A stretch of 64,000 nt of DNA from Pseudo-nitzschia pungens (GCA_037355855.1 CM074768.1:1240001-1304000); one strand, 5' to 3'. Positions 48,701-57,354 are shown, numbered from the stretch's first letter. A program made the numbers and translations. Notes: generated by a model not told the origin, from the letters alone.

Positions 48701-51573
48701 CCACCAGCCCATCGGTCAAGAGCGGCCTGAAAGTCAACAGCTAATTCCTCACCAGATGTGGAGGAATCAGAGCCAGCACAAAACAAATCTGTGTCATCCA
48801 CAAAGGCAAAACCCACAAGAGAAACCAGTTGCAGTGACAATGAAGTGATAAGGTGGACACCATGCCCAGCTTGTTGCATCATTCGGAAGACAATTGTTGA
48901 CACCAAAGCCCAAAGAGTTGGACCAATACCATTGCCTTGGCCACAACCACTGAGAGGAACAGGTTCATCACCATACACAGGACCGGACCGACCAAAACCA
49001 GTTTTGATGTGGTGCTTGGCAAGTTGCAAAGTAGACAGAAGAACTTCACACACATGTGCAGGAACACCAAAGCTCTGGAGAGTGAGACCTGCAATGGGAT
49101 GAGAGATTCTATCATAACAGCCCTTGGCATCATTCATAGCAACAGCACCGGATCTGCGCTTCTGCCTCAACACATCACAGATGAGCTTCTTGTTCAAGCA
49201 GGTGTTGATGGCCTTGTGGTGTTTCCTGCTTCCATGTTGATCAACCGCCACTGCATTGGCACGTTCAGCATGGGCAAGTATGCGTCTGCCAATCATCTTG
49301 TTGTTGATTTGGAACTCAGGAGACATCAACTGGATGAGTCTCATCTTATCCACTCTATATTCACCAGGTTTCTTGAAGATTTCAACATCCGTGATGACCT
49401 GCCAGGCAGAAGGAGAGAAGCCAACAATCAATGGGACTGATCTCAGTAGAGTGTCAAACTTGTTCAGCTGGGGATCCAGGGCAAAAGCCTTGTGGTGGGC
49501 AAAACTCAAACAAGAAGGTTCACTTGCTGTGCGTTCCCTCTGGTGTTTCCAGGCAGCAGCATTGTCAGCTGGACACACTGAATAGTCAAAGGGAGGCAAA
49601 CTCAGAATAGAGTCAGGGACTTTGAGACAGGAAAGAAATTCAGAAAGGTATTGGTCAGTGGCAGGAGGAGGATTATATGTGCCATCAAGAACTTGAGCAG
49701 AAGCATGTGCGGTGCCTAGGTATCCAAAATCCTCAATGAAGGAGGGAGTCATGGAAGGAGTGCCAAGACACTGCTGTTGACGCCGGACATTGGATTCAGC
49801 CATAGCTGGAACCATAGTAGTCTGAGACTCCAAGACCTGTTCAACACCATCAGGGCCAACTGCAATAGCTCTCAAGACAGCGGACTTGTTGAAACGTCCC
49901 CGAATAGACCTAGCAGCAAGGCCAAGCTCTCGTTGAAGACGTTCCCTACGCATCCTGGCACGAATCTGGGAAGCATTCTGGTTGTTAGGTTTGCCTTCAG
50001 CAAGAAGTGCATCCACCAGGCCTTGATTGAAGGAGTCTCGCCATGAGGGGGCCAATTTTTTTACTGCCCGGTATTGCCTGTAAGCTTGTTTCAGGTGGAG
50101 GATAGCACTGGAAAGATCACTGTGTTCTCCTTTGTAGAGAGAAAGCTTGCATGCCAGCCTTTTCAAAACAGTATGACTGGTGGACACACCCTGTCTCAGC
50201 TTAACAACACGCCGCCAAAAGTCAATTGTATCACGATAGACTTGCAGCTTCGGGGACCATGGAACCAGACCAGCTCTAGTTTGGCAAAGGTGTTGTTCAA
50301 CAGAGAGCCTGAGAGAGGTGGAGGTTTCATGGAGGACTTCATATGTGGTGATGAGATCAGTGCGCACAGAAATATCCCCAGACTGAAACTGAGCCAGGAG
50401 GTGCTCCAGCTTAGCTTGGAGAGAAAACACTCCAGCCTTGAGAAAGCTGTTCCTGACACGCTTGAAATACCGTTGGCGCAGATGGGGGTGGGAGGACTGG
50501 AGTTTGGAAGGAGAGAATCTCACGGGAGGTGGCAGGTGTTTGCCCATGAGGCTGCAATTACAGACTTCAATCCAAAGCATTCTGTGGTCAGATTCCATAC
50601 CATAGACACCACCAAAGGGACAATACCCAGCCCTGAGAACATCAACATTCTCAGAGACCCAAATGGCATCAATTGGTGTTCGGGTAGTGTTGCGGTTGTG
50701 AGTGGCAGGAGGAGAAAACGTACTATGAAGGGTAAGAATGGCATCTCTGAAACCAAGAGCCTGGAGCTCAAAAGACAAGCCATCAGTCCGAACATCAGCA
50801 TTTTGATCAATCCCAAGAATGACCTGGTCACCTGCACCCAGACAGACCTGAAGGGCAGCAGTCAAATCCCTGTGAAAGAGAATGCATGGATTGGGATTGA
50901 AAAGATTTTCAGCTGCTTGAAAGTATCGGTACTGTTGATTCCAGACGGAACCAAGATCCCTGTCATTTTCAACAGGGCAGTAGGCAGAAAACATAGTGAC
51001 AGTGTAACCATCCTTGCCCTGAAACTTGACAAAGGACCATCTTCCAAGACCAGAAGGATCAGCCCCATGGGCAATCTTGTGGGAACTGAACAGTTGATCA
51101 ATGGAAAACCCTGTACCACCAGACTGAAGCCATGAGCAGTCAGAAGCTTCATGCTTGTTGTTGGCAAGGTAGGAAAAACTTGAGGGACTGATATTCTTCA
51201 TGCGCCGATTGAAAAGATCACATGGCAAGAGTTTGGATTCATTCAAACAATGTTCAGCAAAAAGAGCCACACTGGCATTGCTCTTGACAAATTGACGGGC
51301 GTTGTGCTTGGACATGGACATAAAGGCAGCTCTACGCTGGGGTCCAATGTTTTGGAAGGTGATGATGGTGGAATTAGATGATGGAGCTTGAGGAAAGGAA
51401 TGACCAAAACTGTCAGAATCCTTAGCAGCAAGAGAGTCTCCATGAAGAGTTAATTGGACAAACTGAGAGACAGGGGAAGAGGCGGAGGAGGAAAAGGGAA
51501 AAACAGTAGAAGCATTGATGGGATTTGGAGTGGAAGGCATCCCATCAAACCTCGTACCAGAAGAGCTAACCAT
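45733..51573 (-). CDS. LINE ORF2: endonuclease, reverse transcriptase, RNase H, zinc motif
   Basis: 1946 residues from the ATG at 51573. Apurinic-type endonuclease at about 65-335: IGIDQNADV near 255 and the terminal SDHRMLWIEV near 333. Reverse transcriptase around 700-1010 with the FVDDTDLF active site near 924 and SGCGQGNGIGPTLW just before. RNase H at about 1450-1600 with all four acidic residues visible: CDGSFD near 1457, YRSELAG near 1504, ALDGDTA near 1534, NHQVDSMAKAF near 1598. A CPLCDADNEKVSHVLSC zinc-binding block lies near 1720. Such proteins nick target DNA and copy their own RNA onto it. No internal stop or frameshift, so it may be active. The ATG overlaps the stop of ORF1 by a few bases. 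Confidence 0.92.
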   Translation of the reverse strand: MVSSSGTRFDGMPSTPNPINASTVFPFSSSASSPVSQFVQLTLHGDSLAAKDSDSFGHSFPQAPSSNSTIITFQNIGPQRRAAFMSMSKHNARQFVKSNASVALFAEHCLNESKLLPCDLFNRRMKNISPSSFSYLANNKHEASDCSWLQSGGTGFSIDQLFSSHKIAHGADPSGLGRWSFVKFQGKDGYTVTMFSAYCPVENDRDLGSVWNQQYRYFQAAENLFNPNPCILFHRDLTAALQVCLGAGDQVILGIDQNADVRTDGLSFELQALGFRDAILTLHSTFSPPATHNRNTTRTPIDAIWVSENVDVLRAGYCPFGGVYGMESDHRMLWIEVCNCSLMGKHLPPPVRFSPSKLQSSHPHLRQRYFKRVRNSFLKAGVFSLQAKLEHLLAQFQSGDISVRTDLITTYEVLHETSTSLRLSVEQHLCQTRAGLVPWSPKLQVYRDTIDFWRRVVKLRQGVSTSHTVLKRLACKLSLYKGEHSDLSSAILHLKQAYRQYRAVKKLAPSWRDSFNQGLVDALLAEGKPNNQNASQIRARMRRERLQRELGLAARSIRGRFNKSAVLRAIAVGPDGVEQVLESQTTMVPAMAESNVRRQQQCLGTPSMTPSFIEDFGYLGTAHASAQVLDGTYNPPPATDQYLSEFLSCLKVPDSILSLPPFDYSVCPADNAAAWKHQRERTASEPSCLSFAHHKAFALDPQLNKFDTLLRSVPLIVGFSPSAWQVITDVEIFKKPGEYRVDKMRLIQLMSPEFQINNKMIGRRILAHAERANAVAVDQHGSRKHHKAINTCLNKKLICDVLRQKRRSGAVAMNDAKGCYDRISHPIAGLTLQSFGVPAHVCEVLLSTLQLAKHHIKTGFGRSGPVYGDEPVPLSGCGQGNGIGPTLWALVSTIVFRMMQQAGHGVHLITSLSLQLVSLVGFAFVDDTDLFCAGSDSSTSGEELAVDFQAALDRWAGGIIATGGAIEPAKSFCYLIDFKWNGSGWDYRSIADMPGDFSVADKNGNRATLDRFEVDHADKTLGVFISMDGNEEAQIAHMKSQSQSFGSQLKASKCEKRASLYTFKYSFMKSVEYPMPVTQLDEATWTKIIHPALVPVLNKAGMSRTFPRHVFYGPSLYQGFGFIHPYLLQEFSHIATLFQESVRSSQTGRILRLTAESLRLELGIPLHLGVTPYHPFASYVTPCWYKHVWKFFSVHPVSLFEDFPDLPLLRSTDCYLMQAFVNSGFRGADLSLLNHMRMSLKAISLADICTPDGKRISPMAFQLTSSNHLRDHLDWPRCPPSWPPAAKRLWTKALQTCFLPPCPPPAARALAPSFHLGHWLSHQTASLWPWFLSPSTNRIFFKTSTGWIVSTSQGRGRYRITSELIPDKPACADVLVCPVICGQVVRVVGSSAFVSEPPDMDPMEYNPFDSLPASPADAFDALCESPRVLLHKYSLPQAGCQHLVDAIESGTASAVCDGSFDPDLLRGTSAFILSPNTSTKSASMFLTGCNFVSGSPEDQSSYRSELAGIIGVLTCCTSLVSIFDIASGSITIALDGDTALKQAQGSWPLVISQKSFDYVYVIRNMISALPISVHFRWVQGHQAGIFLDWWALRNHQVDSMAKAFLSVHRASAHHYPRLVFEPWAFSLNGCKCSRFDQNALHVAISGPPLLQYWQTHHDIPIPQPVLSSIHWCAHLSAFKRLPPGMQRWFVKFASGCIGVGNQLLHYQYQDHSRCPLCDADNEKVSHVLSCKDTGAVRHSVSVFTGPLQKRLEVEQTDPSLVAAIVDLLTRVRKGQRIYPSSYSLAIASAVRAQRTIGWHNWLLGRWSPRWYQIQADYYSHIGSKRSPKRWATAIIHQFFLTSWDLWTYRNERLHGPGGTLDAEQHQSLDASITSELAIGAAGALPQSHSLLQTPFHVLQGYTLTAKRQWLATIHLARKQYAAPVPPVQPYQQEAALLRAWLTGPQG

Positions 51574-52204
51574 GATCAGAAGGAAACCCAGTCTGTCGCA
51601 GGGATGGAAGAGTTGCCGGAGCTGATTTGGTGGAAACATTGGCATGGCTCAAATCACTGACACTAGCATCATGGCTGGAGGAGAATGCAATGGCAGCAAC
51701 TCCAAGCCTCAATGCAGAGGCTTCGTCTTCCCTGCCACCGGCAGCAGGAACTGCAGTTGAGGAATCAGGAGAGGCCACAGGGAGGTCACCAGCAATGGCA
51801 TTCTGGGGGGGGTCAGGAACTGCAGGGGGAACATCAGGAGAGATACCAGGGGAGGCATCAGTCTTGGCAACAGTGGAAGGATCACCTCCAGTAGGAACAC
51901 CACCTGCAGGCGCTGAAGCCTGAACATCAGTGAGATTGGAAGTACCGGTTGCTAAAGTATCCATGGATTGAGAATCATCAAATCCTCCACCACCACTGTC
52001 AGCACGGGCTTGGAGGTTAAAGTGCAGATCTAGATCAAAGGTGAGGTCTGGGGCAAGGTCAACTGACAAGTCATCATCAACAAGTTCCCAATCTCGTGCA
52101 TCCCCATCACCAAAAAAGGGAAGAGAGTCATCCTGCATTGGATCTGCAGCAGGTTCAGTTTCCACAACACAATTGGCAGCAGCATCCCAATGGTAGGCTT
52201 CCAT
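51566..52204 (-). CDS. LINE ORF1 (acidic, Pro/Ser-rich protein)
   Basis: 212 residues from MEAYHWDAA at 52204; an earlier in-frame ATG at 52297 sits at the very edge of the element and is less likely. The protein is acidic (DWELVDDDLSVDLAPDLTFDLDL) and then rich in Ala/Pro/Ser/Gly; it lacks the coiled coil, RRM or zinc knuckles typical of LINE ORF1 proteins. Its TAG (51566-51568) overlaps the ORF2 ATG (51571-51573) within the 8-base string ATGGTTAG, an arrangement that suits translation of ORF2 by termination-reinitiation. Function unknown. Confidence 0.65.
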   Translation of the reverse strand: MEAYHWDAAANCVVETEPAADPMQDDSLPFFGDGDARDWELVDDDLSVDLAPDLTFDLDLHFNLQARADSGGGGFDDSQSMDTLATGTSNLTDVQASAPAGGVPTGGDPSTVAKTDASPGISPDVPPAVPDPPQNAIAGDLPVASPDSSTAVPAAGGREDEASALRLGVAAIAFSSSHDASVSDLSHANVSTKSAPATLPSLRQTGFPSDHG

Positions 52205-52314
52205 TTCAGTCAGGCACTCAGAAGAGAACCATTGTCGAACACAAGAACTAATTGCAACGGATTTCGATTCGACCTTTGATCCTATGTTATATGTCATATT
52301 GGGAGTCTCCGGTA

Positions 52315-52650
52315 CACCGGTTCCGGGGACTATAAACTTGAAAGACAATAGGCTGATTGATCTCCTTGTTCGTGTCAAGGAGTGGAACCAAGGGCAAAAC
52401 GTCCTCCGGTCCGACCCCCTTTTTTTTGAACTACGAATCAGCCGGGCCTCTGATAGAAGAACTGCAATATTTGGTGCAGTTTGACCTCTGACAAGTTATA
52501 TGGAAGCATCCCTGAATTCTGTTATGATCCATCCAAGTGTCCTGGTACAACAAGCAAGAGTATTGGTGTCCTCCTGGGAGTATCTGTTTCCGGGGACTGG
52601 TATAGTTGCTCAGTTGCTCATACAGGACCACTGGCATGAATCACGGGGAC
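52315..52650 (+). other. 3' end of the CoDi interior before the 3' LTR
   Basis: Noncoding sequence with two TTCCGGGGACT words (52320, 52588). The last bases before the LTR, CACGGGGAC, are the only purine-rich stretch and may be a short polypurine tract. Confidence 0.5.
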
Positions 52651-53580
52651 TATGAAGATATTCAAGGTGGTGCTATGATCTGTGCCAAGGCTTCTGCGTA
52701 GGAGAGTGTACTGGGGCTACAGGCAGCAGCCCCCAGTAACTGACTAACAGGTGCTGAGCTGAGTGCTAGAGCTGTGTGCTAATTGCTAGCATACAGGCTC
52801 AGCAACAGGCTTAGCAACAGGCTTAGCAACAGGCTTAGCAACAGGCTTAGCAGCAGGCTTAGCAGCAGACCTATCCTGTTTAGTATGGATACTAGCAGAG
52901 TTTACTAGGGTCGCCGCGTACGATTTGTACCAATCGTACGTACCCCGAGTAAAGCACCTGTTATGGTGTAGCTAAATGCTACAGGGTTAGGGATGCTAAG
53001 GCTACGAGATACTGGAAGATGCTAACCTACCATGATACCAATGCTAAGATATGATGCTACCGCCGGGGTCGGGTCATTGGTGTATAATATGTACCATGAC
53101 CGCATACCCGGCCCAAACAGTTACCCAACGCGCTAGCATAAGCGAGCTAGCGCTAGCACACGATTGGATTTAATTAAGCGAAGCTACGCTACGATACTCC
53201 GATACGCTACCCGTAGAATACAGTACCAGAGCTACGGAGCGCTGTTATTATACGAGTTAGCGAGTTAGCGAATCGATGTCACGATACGAGAGCTGAGCGC
53301 TTTGGCTCAGCTCCCTTTATTCACTCTTTATGTTTCACCCTAAATTAAATGCCTATCATGCCCTCCCCTTACGATCGATTCCGATGTACCTCTAGGGAAG
53401 TGCCTTGTATTGCCTAAGTGTATGCAATAGACCTTGAATGGTCCACTGTAGACTCACGATTTGCCAGGACTTTATGTATTGTTATTGTTAAGGCTTTCGC
53501 CTATTTTTACAGTACGCAGTATAAGCCGATTAAGCTCTACGATTAGACCACGAAGACCGCTGACGAGCGGATATCAACAC
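52651..53580 (+). repeat. 3' LTR of the CoDi-like element
   Basis: 930 bp, same length as 34841-35770 and with no mismatch found on line-by-line reading, including all six 12-bp units. Flanked on the right by the ACTAG duplication. Confidence 0.93.
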
Positions 53581-53819
53581 ACTAGTGTTTGTTAGTAAAA
53601 AACAAATTTTAAACAAATCTGGGGGGCAGGTTTTGTTAGTTGTGCCACGCATAGGTAATTTTTTTTCCAGATTCAAACAAAGTTTTTGAACTGGATCCCG
53701 CATCATGTCACACCCCCATATTATGACCCCTGCCAGTCAGATATCGAGTACAAAGTATCTTTCGGTTATGACAATGGACACATGTCAACCATTGTGTAAG
53801 AACCTTACGTCAACAATGG

Positions 53820-54200
53820 CAGGGGTCATAATAAAGAGGGGTATGCCACTACGTCTGTCCGTCATCCGTTTTTGTCACATAAGTACTATACTTCCTCCAT
53901 TCTGAAATATTTGAACTATGACCGATATGTGTGTGTTCCTAATAACTGAACCTCTAAGTAGAAATACGTAGAATCAATACCAGGAAAATGTACGCATGAT
54001 GCGCATTTGGGTCATAATTAGGACTCTGTGTATTACCGTGATAAAAAAGCACACAACACTTTTACTAGTGATATGCAGTAAATTATGAGAAGAAAAAAAT
54101 TGACTGAGGGAATTTTTTTTATTTGGACCACACATGGAATATACTACTAAATTGCCAATTTTTAGCAATTGTGGCATACCCCTTCTTATGATGACCCCTG
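53820..54200. mobile_element. hAT-type MITE, 381 bp
   Basis: Inverted ends CAGGGGTCATAATAAAGAGG (53820) and, reversed, CAGGGGTCATCATAAGAAGG (ending 54200); the match continues to GGTATGCCAC, about 30 bp. Flanked by the 8-bp duplication AACAATGG (53812-53819, 54201-54208). Non-coding. Same family termini as 34411-53732, only 87 bp away. A CTTCCTCCATTCTGAAATAT word near 53890 looks like a Stowaway end and may mark another buried element. Confidence 0.88.
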
Positions 54201-54444
54201 AACAATGGTACCTGGACCAACAGCACCAGTACCAAACTGTCTGACACAGAATGAATGTAGAATCAGCGGAAATACCATGTACGCACAAGTCTTACACAGT
54301 TATTCGCTATTGTACTTGAATGAACATGCAAGTAATTTAACGGTGCAGTCGTTCAGTACAGTAGTAACTACTAACATTATTGACCGATTCCTGGAATTAC
54401 ATAGTACGTTTTTAGGTGTTCATATCTTATGTAAAGTACCATTT

Positions 54445-54737
54445 AAGCGTGGGTCTACAGAAACTTACACATCCGGGTTATTTTGGACGCAGAATATCGA
54501 TGATGTCCGTTTTCTGTCTTTGCGACCAACGGATAGAGTACCATTTAAGCTGCACCCCCATGTGTTTTTTTTTATATAACTCCAGATAGTTAAAAAGTTA
54601 TGGGATTTAGAAGTTGAGCACAACGTGGTGTAAACGATCGTCTCTCAAACTTCTTTTGCCTTTTTCTCGAAAACTACTTTTGCGCGCACCCATTTTCAAC
54701 ATCCGGGTTCGGTGTAAGTTTCTGTAGACCCACGCTT
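54445..54737. mobile_element. 293-bp MITE with perfect 26-bp inverted ends
   Basis: AAGCGTGGGTCTACAGAAAC followed by TTACAC at 54445-54470, and its exact inverse at 54712-54737. ATTT on both sides (54441-54444, 54738-54741) may be a 4-bp duplication. CATCCGGGTT occurs in direct orientation just inside both ends. No coding capacity. Confidence 0.82.
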
Positions 54738-55006
54738 ATTTTGTAATAACCAGACTCGTATATCTGATGCAGTATATCTGATGCAAACGTACATATAACC
54801 TTGTAGTGCTGACACATGTTACTATTTTTGTTGATCTTTTTTGTCAATCAAATTTTCAATTGTGCCATGTAGTACTTTGATCTGGTACAAACTGTCCCCT
54901 GTTGTTGTTGCTGTTGCTCTTTCTGTTTAAACAAGATTTTTTTATTAATTTCACCATTCTTCACCACTCCTCCACCCCACCATGACAATCGTCATCCAAC
55001 AAGTCA

Positions 55007-56155
55007 ATGCTCACTGCTAGCCACTCGTTTCCTCGACAAAAAAATAAGGCTACCACCATCGATTTGAAGAACTCTGACTCAGGTTTTGCAAAGAAAATGG
55101 AAACAACAGACGTTGAAAGCAGCGCGGCATCCTCAGTTTCTTCGGGATATCACAAAATACCATCGATTATAACAATCATCATGCCCCGCGTTGGAGGAAG
55201 GAGGGTTGGTTCATCCAACTACATGGATGCCAAAGTCAGAAACCTGTACAGTGTGTTGAGGGAAGTGTTACCTATTGGACCAGATGAGTGGCAAGAAGCT
55301 TTGGACAAACACTCAGAAAACTATCCCGGAAGAGATCTGGATTCCATCCGTAGGAAGTATGCTACTAGCCACAGAAAAGCAGTCCCTGCCAGAGATCCCA
55401 CCTGTCCCTGGCATGTTAGGGAGGCCAAGGCTATCAAGTACTTGATTGGTCAGAAGGCTGAACTTGGAGATGGGGAAGAAATCTTTGACATTGAAGGAGG
55501 AACCTTTACGAGCCCTCCTCCTGCTGCCGCTGACGCTCCACCACTTGGTCAACCTCCCCAGCTAACCCAGCTAACGCAGACTGCTCCTGAGGATGAACCT
55601 CCACTGTTGACGCCCACCCCTACTACTTCAAGATCCAGCAGCAGAGGGTTGGGTTCAAGCGCCTGTACACTTGCTTCTTATGTTGGTCCTTCCAACTCTC
55701 CTCCTTCTTCTGTTGCTGCTGTTTGGGCCCCAAAGAAAAGGATTTACAACAAGAAAGACAACAACAAGGATTGTTTCTTCACTGCTATGAAGGAATCTGC
55801 AGACGCACAAAGAGAAGCAATGAACCAGGTGTCTGAAGAAGCGAAAGAAGATAGGAAGATGTTGATGAACGCGCTTCAAGCCTCTATCAATGGTGCTGTT
55901 CAGGCGATGGTTCAAGGAGGAGCCAGCAGCAGCAAGAAGAGCAAGAAGAGAAAACGCCGTCAGCATGATGACAGTAGCAGTACGGTAGTGATAGTGAATT
56001 CTAAAATAGTAACTAGCAATCGACTTTATTCAATTGACTTTAATTTTTTTATTATTATTTTTGCACCTCTATCGGATGATTTGTCTGTCAGGAGAAAGAG
56101 TGTGCTTTTTGTTGTTGCTGTTAAGGGTTTTTTGGATAGAATTTTTCAATTTTAA
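55007..56155 (+). CDS. PIF/Harbinger-associated DUF6818-type protein (copy 2)
   Basis: 382 residues; the domain is at about 60-150: GSSNYMDAKVRNLYSVL, LPIGPDEWQEAL, YPGRDLDSIRRKYATSHR, VREAKAIKYLIGQKAEL, nearly the same as copy 1 at 20339. A Pro/Ser middle and the KKSKKRKRRQ basic block also match. Copy 1 stops right after its Ser/Asp tail, but here the frame runs on for about 55 hydrophobic residues, so the original stop has probably been lost by a small indel around 55980-56000. The partner transposase lies convergently downstream. Confidence 0.72.
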   Translation: MLTASHSFPRQKNKATTIDLKNSDSGFAKKMETTDVESSAASSVSSGYHKIPSIITIIMPRVGGRRVGSSNYMDAKVRNLYSVLREVLPIGPDEWQEALDKHSENYPGRDLDSIRRKYATSHRKAVPARDPTCPWHVREAKAIKYLIGQKAELGDGEEIFDIEGGTFTSPPPAAADAPPLGQPPQLTQLTQTAPEDEPPLLTPTPTTSRSSSRGLGSSACTLASYVGPSNSPPSSVAAVWAPKKRIYNKKDNNKDCFFTAMKESADAQREAMNQVSEEAKEDRKMLMNALQASINGAVQAMVQGGASSSKKSKKRKRRQHDDSSSTVVIVNSKIVTSNRLYSIDFNFFIIIFAPLSDDLSVRRKSVLFVVAVKGFLDRIFQF

Positions 56156-56275
56156 TTTAAGAAGTATTGTTATTAGCAATCAACCGAACACGCCGTCGAC
56201 CATAGCAGTCAGAACGAGAACATAAGAGAAGAACCTTTTCGTCTCACTCATGAAAGTGTTCAAGATGGTATTAAT

Positions 56276-57354
56276 TTACACTTTGTTGGTTTGGAAGTTG
56301 TATAGGAGAACCATTAGGTTCAGGATGATCTTCCTCTCTCCATTTTCTTCTAGAAGCATGTTGTCCTTCAATCGGGGGAAGCCACCTTGGATCTGTCTCA
56401 TGCCCCAATCAGAGAGCTGATGGCAACTCATCGCAGCGTTGTTGAGTACAATTCCTTCTGCAGTATGGGGATCTGACTGACTGCTTTTGATCAAAAAGTC
56501 TTTAGAAGATAAGTTAAAGGCAGAGTCCACAACAACCTTTGCTTTGTAGAGGTCATACATCTCCTGCATCTTATCATACATCCCATAGTCTGCCTGGGTG
56601 CTGTCGTGCCAACAACCTGGAGCATTCAAGGTGCAAGCCCAAATCCTACCATCAGGAGAAAAACAAAGACACAGTTGACGTACGTTCCAGCAGTCCATCC
56701 ATTGTAGAACTTGTTCTGTACTGTCCAGATTCCAGATTTCTGAATTGGGAGTTTAATCCCATCACAGGCAGCCCAAACTCTGTGGCGACCCAAGACAGGG
56801 TACTTGGCAGCAAGAGCATCAATATACTCTTGAGTTTTTTCTTCTGAAGGCAATTTTACAACAGCAACAGGATTAGTTTGCAAGGCACAGAGGAGGATCT
56901 TACAAGAGAACTTGAGCCATTTGTACATCGGAGTTGCAGTTAGCCCGAAGGCCATACTCAATCCCCTTGCCACCAATCCACGCGTTCGAAACCAAAACAA
57001 GACAAATCCAAAACACCCAGTAGAATTGATCTCTCTCTTCCTGCCTCCCTTGTTGTCTTTATACTTTCCAGTTATTCCTGTTCTGTTGTCATAGGTATAC
57101 ATCTCGTAGAAGGGCTCAAAGATAGACAACAGCTCTCTCAATACTTGGTGATTCATTCCACAGTAATTTAGAAGAGCTTGCTCATCTCCGGATCGAAACA
57201 TAAACATGAAAGGACAACAAGCATATCTCCTAAGCGCAATTCGGGGGGTACGACAGTCCCTGTTCCTTCGATCCTCTTCAGATAGCCTTGGTCGATTGTA
57301 ATCCACAGCTATATGCTTGTCGTAGTAGTAGAAGTACAGTATTTCAAGGGACAT
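56276..57354 (-). pseudogene. PIF/Harbinger transposase (DDE_Tnp_4), copy 2, one frameshift
   Basis: Starts MSLEILYFYYYDKHIAVDY at 57354. First catalytic Asp in WAACDGIKLPI; the frame reads to NCVFVF, then shifts at a T-run near 56662-56668 (GTTTTTCTCC on the coding strand), after which SPDGRIWACTLNAPGCWHDS, the second Asp (HDS) and LSEWGMRQIQ with the Glu continue in another frame to 56276. One missing T accounts for the change; copy 1 reads straight through the equivalent place. Unlike copy 1 there is no LTR insertion and no in-frame TGA in the N-terminal half. The break is probably a simple mutation, though a programmed shift on the T-run cannot be excluded. Confidence 0.8.

Larger units (their letters stand above)
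45433..52298 (-). mobile_element. full-length LINE (non-LTR retrotransposon) inserted in the CoDi element
   Basis: The element reads on the minus strand from about 52298 to a TAATAATAATA tail at 45433-45447. It is flanked by the direct repeat TTGGGAGTCTCCGGTA (45417-45432 and 52299-52314). Similarity extends further left (TCCTATGTTATAT at about 45404 and 52280) with a 6-7 base difference, so the true duplication may be about 35 bp and the 5' end nearer 52277. It carries ORF1 and a very long ORF2, both open, and may be competent for retrotransposition. Confidence 0.9.
34841..53580 (+). mobile_element. CoDi-like Ty1/copia LTR retrotransposon, nearly complete, with two nested insertions
   Basis: 930-bp LTRs at 34841-35770 and 52651-53580, in which I see no difference; duplication ACTAG at 34836-34840 and 53581-53585 (a 4-bp CTAG reading with slightly shifted LTR edges is also possible). 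Gene order gag, protease, integrase, reverse transcriptase, RNase H is that of Ty1/copia; the FVDD/YVDD-containing RT and DSHAD protease fit diatom CoDi elements. Without its LINE (6.9 kb) and LINE-derived (2.0 kb) inserts it would be about 9.8 kb. It interrupts a hAT-type element. A solo LTR of the same family is at 59308-60263. Confidence 0.9.
34411..53732. mobile_element. hAT-type non-autonomous element, outermost shell of a nest
   Basis: Left end CAGGGGTCATAATAAGGGGG at 34411 and inverted right end (reverse complement CAGGGGTCATAATATGGGGG) ending at 53732. The 8-bp duplication CCAGTCAG lies at 34403-34410 and 53733-53740. An 8-bp duplication with CAGGG termini is diagnostic of hAT elements. 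Without its inserts (the CoDi-like retrotransposon at 34841-53580 with its ACTAG copy) the element would be about 0.58 kb and non-coding. A related copy with the same termini sits at 53820-54200. Confidence 0.82.

Noticed and set aside
50074..51135. 353-codon plus-strand open frame
   Set aside because: Antisense to the endonuclease part of the LINE ORF2, whose motifs are clear on the minus strand.
34841..53580. Reading the 18.7-kb segment as two separate retrotransposons because the RNase H part has its own ATG at 44259
   Set aside because: Codons from 44259 to 44287 belong to the inserted element and its duplication; removing 42242-44278 plus one AATTCCCAA joins RT and RNase H in one frame.
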